Assembly: GCA_964587515.1 (NCBI GenBank)
Contig: CAZPMO010000187.1
Span: forward strand, 1-9,539
Direction: 5' to 3'
Source: CAZPMO01 sp964587515
GTDB taxonomy: Bacteria; Pseudomonadota; Alphaproteobacteria; MPNO01
Length of the DNA stretch: 9,539 nucleotides
Position numbers and translations under genes: made by a program. Shown here piece by piece: positions 1-6,642 of this stretch. The stretch's first letter is position 1. Every line of letters starts with the position of its first letter. Under the pieces are notes generated by a model. That model had not been told where the DNA came from and did no database searches. It worked only from the letters and a program-made list of their open reading frames with translations.

Positions 1-1
1 T

Positions 2-1390
2 GCCGCCTGGGCGCGCTGGGTGCGGCCCTGGACCTTAGCCGCCTGGGGGTTCTTGAGCCTCGGTATCGCACTGGGGAGCTGGTGGGCCTATTACGAGCTC
101 GGCTGGGGCGGCTGGTGGTTCTGGGACCCGGTCGAGAACGCCTCCTTCATGCCGTGGCTGGTGGGCACCGCGCTGCTTCATTCCGCGGTGGTGGTCGAAA
201 AGCGCGATACGCTGAAGAGCTGGACAATTTTCCTCGCCATCCTCGCCTTCGCCATGTCGCTGCTCGGCACCTTCCTGGTGCGGTCGGGGGTGCTGACATC
301 GGTGCATGCTTTCGCCACCGACCCGGCGCGCGGCGTGTTTATCCTGTTCCTGCTGATCCTGGTGATCGGCGGCGCGCTGGTGCTTTATGCGATCCGCGCG
401 CCGGCGCTCAGGAGTGGCGGGCTGTTCGCGCCGGTCTCGCGCGAGGGCGCGCTGGTGCTGAACAATCTGCTGCTCGCGACCGCCGCCGCGGTGGTGTTGC
501 TGGGCACTCTCTATCCGCTGCTGCTCGACGCCATCGGTGGCGGCAAGGTCTCGGTCGGCGCGCCGTTCTTCAACGCGACCTTCGTGCCGCTGATGGCGCC
601 GGTGCTGGTGGCCTGCGCCGTCGGCCCGATGCTGGGCTGGAAGCGCGGCGATCTCGGCGCGGCGCTGGCGCGGTTGCGTCTCGCCGCCGCCGTCGCGCTG
701 GGCGTTGCGCTGATCGCCTGGTATGTCGCCGAAGGGAATCACGTGCTGGCGGCGCTCGGGCTCGCGGCGTCGGCGTGGCTGATCGCGGGATCGCTGGTCG
801 ATATTGCCGGGCGCTGCGGTCTGTTCCGCGTGCGGTTCGCGGAATCGCTGCGCCGCGCCCGCCATCTGCCGCGCGGCGCCTGGGGAACCGCGCTGGCCCA
901 TGCCGGGCTCGGCATCGCGGTTGCCGGCATCACCGCGTCGTCCACCTGGCAGACCGAGAAAATCCAGCTCATGCGTCCCGGCGACACGGTCGACCTCGCC
1001 GGCCATACGGTCGCCTTCGACGGGGTATCGGAAGTCGCCGGGCCCAATTACCGGGCGGTGCGGGGGAATTTCACGCTCAGCCGCGACGGCGCGACCATCG
1101 CCCTGCTGCTGCCCGAACGCCGCGATTATCCGGCGGAAGGTTCGCAGACCACCGAGGCTGCCATCCGCACAACCTGGATGGCCGATATCTACGCCGTGAT
1201 CGGCGAGCCCGACGGCAAAGGCGGCTGGAGCACGCGGTTCTATCATAACCCGCTGGTGCCGTGGATCTGGGCCGGCGCGCTGGCCATGGCGCTGGGCGGG
1301 CTGGTGTCGCTGACCGATCGGCGGCTGCGCGTCGGCGCGCCGCGCCGCGCCCGCACGGCCGCGAAGCCGGCTCTCGTTGCCGGTTCATAA
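2..1390 (+). CDS. ccmF: Cytochrome c heme lyase CcmF (C-terminal part, 5' truncated by window)
   Basis: CcmF is the inner-membrane heme lyase of System I cytochrome c maturation; with CcmH/CcmI it takes heme from holo-CcmE and attaches it to apocytochrome CXXCH. The frame is open from base 2, so the true start lies upstream; about 460 residues are present against roughly 640-670 in the family, so about 190-200 N-terminal residues are missing. The tryptophan-rich WWD heme-handling segment is clear (GWGGWWFWDPVENAS, about nt 104-148). Likely counterparts of the conserved histidines are at 179-181 (ALLHS), 305-307 (SVHAFATDPARG) and 899-901 (ALAHAGLGI). Many hydrophobic helices surround a periplasmic loop, and a final helix (WIWAGALAMALGG) precedes a basic tail. 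The GTG at 20 is internal, not a start. The next gene begins 2 nt after the TAA. Family assignment is firm. Confidence 0.97.
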   Translation, partial: AAWARWVRPWTLAAWGFLSLGIALGSWWAYYELGWGGWWFWDPVENASFMPWLVGTALLHSAVVVEKRDTLKSWTIFLAILAFAMSLLGTFLVRSGVLTSVHAFATDPARGVFILFLLILVIGGALVLYAIRAPALRSGGLFAPVSREGALVLNNLLLATAAAVVLLGTLYPLLLDAIGGGKVSVGAPFFNATFVPLMAPVLVACAVGPMLGWKRGDLGAALARLRLAAAVALGVALIAWYVAEGNHVLAALGLAASAWLIAGSLVDIAGRCGLFRVRFAESLRRARHLPRGAWGTALAHAGLGIAVAGITASSTWQTEKIQLMRPGDTVDLAGHTVAFDGVSEVAGPNYRAVRGNFTLSRDGATIALLLPERRDYPAEGSQTTEAAIRTTWMADIYAVIGEPDGKGGWSTRFYHNPLVPWIWAGALAMALGGLVSLTDRRLRVGAPRRARTAAKPALVAGS

Positions 1391-1392
1391 CC

Positions 1393-1935
1393 ATGCGCGC
1401 AACGCTTGTCCTGCCGATCGCCGTATTCGCCGTCCTTGCCGGGGTGTTCGGCTACTACCTGTATCAGATCGATTCCGGCGGCAAGGACATCAAACAGATC
1501 CCATCGGCGCTGATCGACAAGCCGATGCCGCAATTCAGTCTGCCGCCGATCATCGGGCGCGACGACGGGCTGGCGACCACCGACCTCAAGGGCAAGGTCG
1601 CGATGGTCAACGTGTTCGCGTCGTGGTGTCCGCCGTGCCGCGTCGAGCATCCGATCCTGATGCGGCTGGCCGAGGAAGGCGTCGAGATTTACGGCATCAA
1701 CTATAAGGACAAGCCGCGCGATGCGCTGGCCTTCCTCGCCAAATACGGCGATCCCTATACGCGCGTCGGCGCCGACGCGGAAGGCCGCGCGTCCATCGAG
1801 TGGGGCGTCTATGGTTATCCCGAAACCTTCGTCGTCGATCGCAGCGGGGCGATCCGTTACAAGCATATCGGGCCGATCATGCCGCGCGACCTGGAAAACA
1901 CCATTCGCCCGATCCTCGAAAAACTGAAGCGATGA
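1393..1935 (+). CDS. ccmG: Thiol:disulfide interchange protein CcmG/DsbE
   Basis: Membrane-anchored periplasmic thioredoxin-like reductant of cytochrome c maturation; it keeps apocytochrome and/or CcmH cysteines reduced using electrons from CcdA or DsbD. The 180-residue protein has an N-terminal anchor (residues about 4-25, VLPIAVFAVLAGVFGYYLY), then a thioredoxin fold with the active site WCPPC at residues 78-82, the CcmG-type GINYKD at 101-106, and the cis-Pro loop GVYGYPETF at 138-146, typical of CcmG. The usual family length is about 175-190, so it is complete. ATG 1393 is chosen because it gives a normal anchor and lies 2 nt after the ccmF stop; no strong ribosome site is seen, so translation probably depends on coupling to ccmF. 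A GTG at 1261 would only add ccmF-overlapping sequence. Its stop overlaps the ccmH start (ATGA, 1932-1935). Confidence 0.96.
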   Translation: MRATLVLPIAVFAVLAGVFGYYLYQIDSGGKDIKQIPSALIDKPMPQFSLPPIIGRDDGLATTDLKGKVAMVNVFASWCPPCRVEHPILMRLAEEGVEIYGINYKDKPRDALAFLAKYGDPYTRVGADAEGRASIEWGVYGYPETFVVDRSGAIRYKHIGPIMPRDLENTIRPILEKLKR

Positions 1936-2423
1936 GGGCGCTCGCAACCTCCCTGCTGCTCGCGGTCCTGGTTGCGGCAACGCCGGCCGGCGCCGTCGAG
2001 CCGGGCGAAATCCTCAAGGATCCGGTGCTCGAAGACCGCGCCCGCGAAATCAGCAAGGTGCTGCGTTGTCTTGTGTGCCAGAACCAGTCGATCGACGATT
2101 CCAACGCCCAGCTCGCGCGCGACCTCAGGCTGATCGTGCGCGAACGGTTGGTCGCGGGCGACAGCAATGATCAGGTGATCGACTTCGTGACCGACCGCTA
2201 CGGTGATTTCGTCCTGCTGAAGCCGCCCTTCAAGCCCATCACCTGGGTGTTGTGGTTGGGGCCGGCGGCGATCCTGATCGCCGGCATCGCTGCCGTGCTG
2301 GTCTTCGCGCGCCGCCGTCGCGTGCTGCCCAACGCGGAACCGGCGCCGTTGAGCGCCGATGAAGAACGCCGAATCGCGCGGCTGCTCGACGAGAACGATC
2401 CCGAAGGCGGGTCCGGCCCATGA
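1932..2423 (+). CDS. ccmH: Cytochrome c-type biogenesis protein CcmH
   Basis: Periplasmic-facing thiol oxidoreductase subunit of the heme lyase complex; it is thought to form or resolve mixed disulfides with apocytochrome c and hand it to CcmF. The 163-residue protein has a signal peptide/anchor (residues 1-21, cleavage plausible after PAGA), the diagnostic RCLVCQNQSI motif with redox cysteines at 46 and 49, the conserved helical segment with the SNAQLARDLR and DRYGDFVLLKPPF stretches (about 57-100), a C-terminal transmembrane helix (about 104-126, ITWVLWLGPAAILIAG) and a short charged cytoplasmic tail with SADEERRIARLL. This is the short alphaproteobacterial form (CycL type), separate from CcmI, unlike the fused E. 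coli protein. Start ATG 1932 overlaps the ccmG stop by 4 nt; the stop overlaps ccmI in the same way. Confidence 0.96.
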   Translation: MRALATSLLLAVLVAATPAGAVEPGEILKDPVLEDRAREISKVLRCLVCQNQSIDDSNAQLARDLRLIVRERLVAGDSNDQVIDFVTDRYGDFVLLKPPFKPITWVLWLGPAAILIAGIAAVLVFARRRRVLPNAEPAPLSADEERRIARLLDENDPEGGSGP

Positions 2424-4006
2424 TGTTCTGGCTGATCGCCGCCATCATGTGCGCGCTCGTCCTGGCGCTGTTGTTGCCGCCGTTGCTGCGGCGCGGCGCG
2501 GCGTCGCCCGCCTCGCGCGCCGATTTCGACGTGGAGATTTACCGCGATCAGCTCGACGAGATCGAGCGCGATCTGGAGCGCGGCGTGCTCGACGCCGATC
2601 AGGCCGCCGCCGCGCGCACCGAGATCGGGCGCCGTCTGCTGGCGGTCGGCGAGGAGAAAGAGGAGATCGCCCAAGCGTCCGGCGGGCGTCAATTGGTGGG
2701 CGCCGTGTTGCTTGGCGTCGTGGTGCCGGTTGCCGCGTTCCTGCTCTACATCCAGGGCGGCGCGCCCGGGCTGGTCGACCGTCCCGACGCGCCGCCGACA
2801 AGCGCCTCGCCGGGGGCCGATCCGCACGACACCAACGAGGCGCTCAAACAGCTCGCGCAAAGACTCGTCGAGAAGCCCGACGATCTCAAGGGCTGGGCGC
2901 TGATGGGCCGGTCGCTTTATTCCCTGAAACGCTATGCCGAATCGGCGGCCGCCTACGGCAACGCGGTCGCGCTCGCGCCCGGCCGCGCCGACCTGATGGG
3001 GTTGCAGGGCGAGGCGCTGACCTTCGCAAATAATGGCACGGTGACGCCGCGCGCACGGCAATTATTCGAGGGCGCGGTGACGCTCGAGGCCGGGGAGGAT
3101 CGCGCGCGCTATTATCTCGGCCTAGCCGATTCCCAATCCGGCCGCGGGCTGGCGGCGCTCGAGCGCTGGCGCGCCATGGTCGCCGACGCGCCACCCGATG
3201 CGCCCTGGCTTGGCACGGTGCGCCGCCGCGTCGAGCGTCTGGCGGGACAACTCGGCGTCGATGCCGGCCTGCCGGCGGCGCGCACCGCCCAAAGACCGGG
3301 TCCCAGCGCCGCCGACATCGAGGCCTCGCGCGACATGTCGGCGGACGATCGTCAGGCGATGATCCGTTCCATGGTGGCGCGGCTCGCCGCGCGTCTGGAA
3401 AAACAGCCCGATGACGCCGAAGGATGGAAACAGCTCGGGCGTTCCTACCAGGTGCTGGGCGAGGAAGAGAAATCCCGCGCCGCCTTCGCGCGTGCGGCGG
3501 GACTGACACAGAAAGGCCTAACCGCCGCCGATGTCGCGGCGGCGCGCGACATGCCGGCCGGCGACCGTCAGGCGATGATCCGGTCCATGGTGGCGCGGCT
3601 CGCGGCGCGTCTGGAAAAACAGCCCGACGACGCCGAGGGCTGGATGCGGCTCGGGCGATCCTATCGGGTGCTGGGCGACGCCATAAAATCGCGCGATGCG
3701 TTCGCGCGCGCGGCCGGGCTGATGCCCGATGACCGGCGCGCGCTGGCGCTGCACGCGAATGCGATGCTCGAAGCCTTGCCCGCCGGCGCGACGCCGCCCA
3801 AGGCCTTCGATGCGGCCATCGCCCGGCTGGTCGCGCGCGATCCGGACAGCCAGGATGCGCTGTGGCTCCTGGGCGTCGCGGCGCGCCGCGGCGGGCGCGC
3901 CGACGAGGCGGCGGGCCACTGGCGCAAACTGCTGTCCTTTTTGAAACCGGGCAGTGCGGAACACGCAAGACTCACCGGGCATATCGAGTCGCTGAAAAAA
4001 CCATGA
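2420..4006 (+). CDS. ccmI: Cytochrome c biogenesis protein CcmI (CycH) with duplicated TPR module
   Basis: Apocytochrome c chaperone of the heme lyase complex; the periplasmic TPR part binds the apocytochrome C-terminus. Domain order over 528 residues: membrane helix 1 (about 1-23), a cytoplasmic coiled-coil-like loop with the CcmI signature EIYRDQLDEIERDLERG (39-55), membrane helix 2 (about 91-112), a periplasmic linker, TPRs from about 139 (KPDDLKGWALMGRSLYSLKRY) onwards, two tandem copies of a 72-residue module (296-367 and 368-439), and a C-terminal TPR-like region (DALWLLGVAARRGGRADEA). It is longer than the usual 350-450 residues for the family, mostly because of the duplication. Start ATG 2420 overlaps the ccmH stop by 4 nt; the next codon is also ATG (2423), so the exact start is uncertain by one residue. 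The stop overlaps the following gene. Confidence 0.95.
   Translation: MMFWLIAAIMCALVLALLLPPLLRRGAASPASRADFDVEIYRDQLDEIERDLERGVLDADQAAAARTEIGRRLLAVGEEKEEIAQASGGRQLVGAVLLGVVVPVAAFLLYIQGGAPGLVDRPDAPPTSASPGADPHDTNEALKQLAQRLVEKPDDLKGWALMGRSLYSLKRYAESAAAYGNAVALAPGRADLMGLQGEALTFANNGTVTPRARQLFEGAVTLEAGEDRARYYLGLADSQSGRGLAALERWRAMVADAPPDAPWLGTVRRRVERLAGQLGVDAGLPAARTAQRPGPSAADIEASRDMSADDRQAMIRSMVARLAARLEKQPDDAEGWKQLGRSYQVLGEEEKSRAAFARAAGLTQKGLTAADVAAARDMPAGDRQAMIRSMVARLAARLEKQPDDAEGWMRLGRSYRVLGDAIKSRDAFARAAGLMPDDRRALALHANAMLEALPAGATPPKAFDAAIARLVARDPDSQDALWLLGVAARRGGRADEAAGHWRKLLSFLKPGSAEHARLTGHIESLKKP
3305..3736 (+). repeat. Tandem in-frame duplication inside ccmI (2 x 216 bp, 72 residues)
   Basis: Copy 1 spans 3305-3520 and copy 2 spans 3521-3736. 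By eye 54 of 72 residues are identical, including 27 consecutive residues from the DRQAMIRSMVARL stretch through the PDDAEGW stretch (module positions 15-41). The DNA of this core is also nearly identical. The divergence is concentrated at the module ends and in the helix after LGRSY. Each module contains one TPR-like helix pair preceded by an RDM-x-A-x-DRQAMI lead-in. Confidence 0.93.
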
Positions 4007-4485
4007 TGCGTGCGGTCGCGCTGGTCGCACTGGTTCTGTGCGCGGCTTTGCCGGCGGCGGCGGATTTCGCCGACGGCGCACAAGCCTATGACGGCGGCGA
4101 TTACCAATCCGCCTTCCGCGAATGGTCGGCGCTGGCGCGCCGGGGCGATGCGCGCGCCCAGGTCGCGATCGCCGGGCTTCACCGGTTCAGCGAGGGGCGC
4201 GCGGTCGATGTCGCGCGGGCGGCGCGCTGGTATCGCCGCGCCGCGGTTCAGGGAAACGCCGTCGCTCAGCTCAATCTCGGCGAAATGTTTCTGCTGGGCA
4301 TCGGCGTCGCGCGCGATCGCGTGCGTGCTTTAATGTGGCTGTCGCTGGCCGCCCGGCGAGGTAAGATATGGGCCGCCGATCAGCGCGACGCGCTCGCCCG
4401 CCGGATGACCGAGGAACAGCGCGCCCGGGCGCGGGCAATGGTCCGGTCATGGAAGCCCGTTCCATGGACAGCGCCGGACCGGTGA
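4003..4485 (+). CDS. Small exported Sel1-repeat protein
   Basis: A 160-residue protein with an N-terminal signal peptide (MMRAVALVALVLCAALPAAA, cleavage plausible before DFADG), so probably periplasmic. The mature part holds Sel1-like (SLR, TPR-related) repeats: an opening helix pair YDGGDYQSAFREWSALARRGD (about 29-49, split as YDGGDYQSAF / REWSALARRGD), then AQVAIAGLH..GRAVDVARAARWYRRAAVQGN and AQLNLGEMFLLGIGVARDRVRALMWLSLAARRG, ending in an EEQRARARAM helix. Sel1 repeats are protein-binding scaffolds; the partner here is unknown. The start overlaps the ccmI stop as ATGA, with a second ATG immediately after (4006), so it is co-transcribed with the ccm genes. That suggests, but does not prove, a role in cytochrome maturation or envelope assembly. 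No standard ccm name applies. Confidence 0.85.
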   Translation: MMRAVALVALVLCAALPAAADFADGAQAYDGGDYQSAFREWSALARRGDARAQVAIAGLHRFSEGRAVDVARAARWYRRAAVQGNAVAQLNLGEMFLLGIGVARDRVRALMWLSLAARRGKIWAADQRDALARRMTEEQRARARAMVRSWKPVPWTAPDR

Positions 4486-4492
4486 ACTAGTC

Positions 4493-4520
4493 TTGCGACC
4501 AATAAGGTTCGATATCTAAG
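4493..4520 (+). promoter_or_regulatory. Possible sigma-70-like promoter for the amidohydrolase gene
   Basis: The 59-nt gap between the Sel1 gene and the amidohydrolase gene is AT-richer than its surroundings. TTGCGA (4493-4498) could serve as a -35 box and TCTAAG (4515-4520) as a weak -10 box with 16 nt between them. The match of the -10 is poor, so this is a guess; no terminator for the ccm operon is visible in the gap, and read-through is possible. Confidence 0.25.
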
Positions 4521-4528
4521 CAAAATAC

Positions 4529-4535
4529 GAGGGAG
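4529..4535 (+). promoter_or_regulatory. Ribosome binding site of the amidohydrolase gene
   Basis: GAGGGAG lies 9 nt upstream of ATG 4545. It is the strongest Shine-Dalgarno match among the + strand gene starts and supports that start codon, in contrast with the ATGA-coupled starts of the ccm genes. Confidence 0.75.
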
Positions 4536-4544
4536 CACCCGAAA

Positions 4545-5612
4545 ATGGCACAAAACGGTTTTAAGGTTTTCGATGGCGACGGCCACGTTCTGGAAGATAT
4601 GGAAGAGCTGATCGAGTATTTCGAGGGCGAATATGCGGGCCGTACGCGCAACACCTCGCTCGGCCTGTTTCCGGGCCTCGACGGCTGGTCGCGCGGCGCG
4701 ATGATCGGCAAGGAGGATTCGAACCGCAAATACTGGCACACCGACGCCGCCGTCTGGTCGGAATGTCTCGCCGACATCGGGGCCGAGGGCTCGGTGCTCT
4801 ATCCCACCGCCGCGCTCGCCCACGGGCTGATGCGCGATGTGCCGTTCGCGGTGGCCACCGCCAACGCCTACAACAACTGGCTGGAAGACCGCTATACCCG
4901 CCAGGACGACCGGCTGTTCGGCGCGGGCGTGGTGGCGGTGCAGGACCCGGTCGCGGCGGCGGCCGAGATTCGCCGTTGCGCGCGGGACCGCAAGAATTTC
5001 CCGGCCATGGTGCTGCCGACGGCGACCAGGACCGGCAAGTCGTTCGGCGATCCGTTCTTCCGGCCGATCTTCGAGGCCGCCGAGGAATGCGACATGACGC
5101 TGGCGCTGCACGGCGCGCCCAGCGAGGGGTTCGGCTTCGATCATTTCGACCGCTATATCTGCAATCACACGCTGTCGCATCCGGTGCCGCTGTTCATCCA
5201 GATGACCGACATGATGTTCGCCGGCGTGTTCGACGATTTCCCCAATGTACGCTTCGCCTTCCTCGAGGCCGGGTGCTCGTGGGTTCCCTTCATGATGGAC
5301 CGCATGGATTATGAATATGATTCGATCCACGGCGTGGAAACGCGCACGCGGCTCAAGAAACGCCCGTCGGATTATTTCCGCGAAGGCGAGAGCATCTGGG
5401 TCGCGATGGAACTCGGCGAACAATCGATGAAATACGTGGTCGACATGATCGGGTCCGAGCGCATCATCTACGCCTCGGATTATCCGCACGAGCCGACCCA
5501 CGAGGACCTCACCGAGGAATTGCCGGCGTTCCTCGCCAGTCCCGATTTTTCCGACGAGGTGAAGGCCAACGTGGTCTACAACAACACCAAGTCGCTCTAT
5601 CGAATTTCCTGA
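4545..5612 (+). CDS. Amidohydrolase-2 family metal-dependent hydrolase (ACMSD-like TIM barrel)
   Basis: 355 residues, the usual length for the amidohydrolase-2 group, whose known members include decarboxylases (ACMSD, LigW-like) and hydrolases acting on ring compounds. Visible landmarks: an N-terminal DGDGHVLED motif (D10, D12, H14), a WSECLADIGAEGSVLYPT strand-helix segment (71-88) matching the family's predicted barrel, H189 in LALHGAP as a likely metal ligand, H208/H212 in CNHTLSHP, the LEAGCSWVPFMMDRMDYEYD segment (240-259), and the C-terminal catalytic Asp in ASDYPHEP (D312). No signal peptide, so cytoplasmic. It has its own ribosome site and is followed after 6 nt by the PuuE-like gene, so the two are probably one transcript. 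The family is clear; the reaction (C-N hydrolysis or decarboxylation) and the substrate are not. Confidence 0.9.
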   Translation: MAQNGFKVFDGDGHVLEDMEELIEYFEGEYAGRTRNTSLGLFPGLDGWSRGAMIGKEDSNRKYWHTDAAVWSECLADIGAEGSVLYPTAALAHGLMRDVPFAVATANAYNNWLEDRYTRQDDRLFGAGVVAVQDPVAAAAEIRRCARDRKNFPAMVLPTATRTGKSFGDPFFRPIFEAAEECDMTLALHGAPSEGFGFDHFDRYICNHTLSHPVPLFIQMTDMMFAGVFDDFPNVRFAFLEAGCSWVPFMMDRMDYEYDSIHGVETRTRLKKRPSDYFREGESIWVAMELGEQSMKYVVDMIGSERIIYASDYPHEPTHEDLTEELPAFLASPDFSDEVKANVVYNNTKSLYRIS

Positions 5613-5616
5613 GGGG
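5611..5616 (+). promoter_or_regulatory. Ribosome binding site deciding the PuuE-like start
   Basis: GAGGGG overlaps the upstream TGA stop (5610-5612) and ends 2 nt before ATG 5619. Measured from the GAGG core the spacing is 4 nt, short but workable. It favours 5619 over the in-frame ATG at 5637, which has no comparable site. Confidence 0.5.
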
Positions 5617-5618
5617 AC

Positions 5619-6509
5619 ATGACCGACGAACCGAAAATGCGGCCGACCGACCGCATCGCCTATTCGCCCATCGCCGGACGCGCGCCGCTGAAGCTGCCCG
5701 GCGATGCGCGGATGGTGGTCTGGGTGATCGTCAATATCGAGGAATGGGACATCAACGCCACCATGCCGCGCACGGTGCTGACGCCGCCGGCCGGCGGTGC
5801 GCCGAGCCCCGATATCCCCAACTGGGCGTGGCACGAATATGGCAATCGGGTCGGGTTCTGGCGCCTGCTCGAAGCGCTCGACGAGTTTTCGATCCCCGGC
5901 GTGCTGGCCATCAACGGCACCGCGGTGCAGACCTATGCGCCCATCTCCCGCGCCGCGCTGGATCGCGGCTGGGAATTCATGGGCCACGGCTTCAGCCAGA
6001 AGAACATGCAGAAGGTCGAGGACGAGCGCCTCGACATCCAAAAGACCACCGAGGCGATCGAAGGGTTCACCGGCAAGCGCCCGCGCGGCTGGCTCGGCCC
6101 CGGCCTGACCGAGACATGGGAGACGCCCGATCTGCTAGTCGAGGAAGGCTATGACTATGTCTGCGACTGGGTGCTCGACGACCAGCCGGTGGTGCTGAAG
6201 ACCCGCGCCGATCCCATCGTCAACATCCCCTACACCCAGGAATGCAACGATGTGGCCATGATGCTGATCCAGCATCACAGCGCGCGCGAATATTACGACC
6301 GCGCCTCCGACCAGTTCGACCAGATCCACCGGGACTCGCGCGACTCGGCGCGCGTCATGGCGCTGGTGGTGCACCCCTACATCATGGGCGCGCCGCACCG
6401 CTGCCGTTATTTCCGCGACATCCTGGAAAAAATCTCGCGCTACGAAGACGTCCTGTTCTGGACCGGCGAACAGATCCTCGATTGGTACCAGGCGGAATCC
6501 AGCGCTTAA
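5619..6509 (+). CDS. Polysaccharide deacetylase-fold hydrolase, PuuE allantoinase/imidase-like
   Basis: 296 residues, no signal peptide, so a cytoplasmic small-molecule enzyme is more likely than a wall deacetylase. It has the NodB/CDA1 fold landmarks in the variant form seen in PuuE-type (cofactor-independent) allantoinases: VNIEEWD (38-44) at the motif-1 position, where classical deacetylases have an Asp-Asp pair; EFMGHGFSQKN (119-129) at motif 2 with H123; RGWLGPGLTET (156-166) at motif 3; a DWVLDDQP stretch (183-190); and VVHPYIMGAPHR (250-261) with H252 near the C-terminus. Homologues include allantoinase PuuE and bacterial cyclic imidases, so opening of a cyclic amide, imide or ureide is the best guess. 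It lies 6 nt after the amidohydrolase gene with a GAGGGG site. The exact substrate is unknown. Confidence 0.85.
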   Translation: MTDEPKMRPTDRIAYSPIAGRAPLKLPGDARMVVWVIVNIEEWDINATMPRTVLTPPAGGAPSPDIPNWAWHEYGNRVGFWRLLEALDEFSIPGVLAINGTAVQTYAPISRAALDRGWEFMGHGFSQKNMQKVEDERLDIQKTTEAIEGFTGKRPRGWLGPGLTETWETPDLLVEEGYDYVCDWVLDDQPVVLKTRADPIVNIPYTQECNDVAMMLIQHHSAREYYDRASDQFDQIHRDSRDSARVMALVVHPYIMGAPHRCRYFRDILEKISRYEDVLFWTGEQILDWYQAESSA

Positions 6510-6527
6510 TCCGCCGTTGTGTTTCAT

Positions 6528-6622
6528 CCCCGACTTGATCGGGGGTCCAGCGTTCATCGTCCGGTAATTCCCATGTGGCTTTCACACCGAGGACGGCTGG
6601 ACCCCGACTCGGGGGGCGGGGT
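6528..6622. repeat. REP-like inverted repeat between convergent genes; possible bidirectional terminator
   Basis: Two related GC-rich motifs face each other in the 133-nt gap between converging genes. GGGGTCCAGC (6542-6551) and GCTGGACCCC (6596-6605) are perfect inverted copies. The left unit also forms its own hairpin, CCCCGA (6528-6533) with TCGGGG (6539-6544) around CTTGA; the right unit can pair ACCCCG (6601-6606) with CGGGGT (6617-6622). This layout resembles the short interspersed palindromic elements common in alphaproteobacterial intergenic DNA. It could end transcription from both sides, although no long T-run follows either hairpin. Confidence 0.6.
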
Positions 6623-6642
6623 GACAGCGTTTTGCCCGGCGC

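Noticed and set aside
35..1246. - strand open frame (403 codons) opposite ccmF
   Set aside because: Antisense shadow of a clear CcmF; low-complexity Arg/Gln/His composition.
2198..3061. - strand open frames opposite ccmH/ccmI
   Set aside because: Antisense shadow with no motif; the + strand frames have domain structure and overlapping start/stop logic.
4380..6041. Long - strand open frame (553 codons) opposite the amidohydrolase and PuuE-like genes
   Set aside because: It covers two well-supported + strand genes, has a His/Arg-rich composition typical of antisense frames in GC-rich DNA, and shows no recognisable domain.
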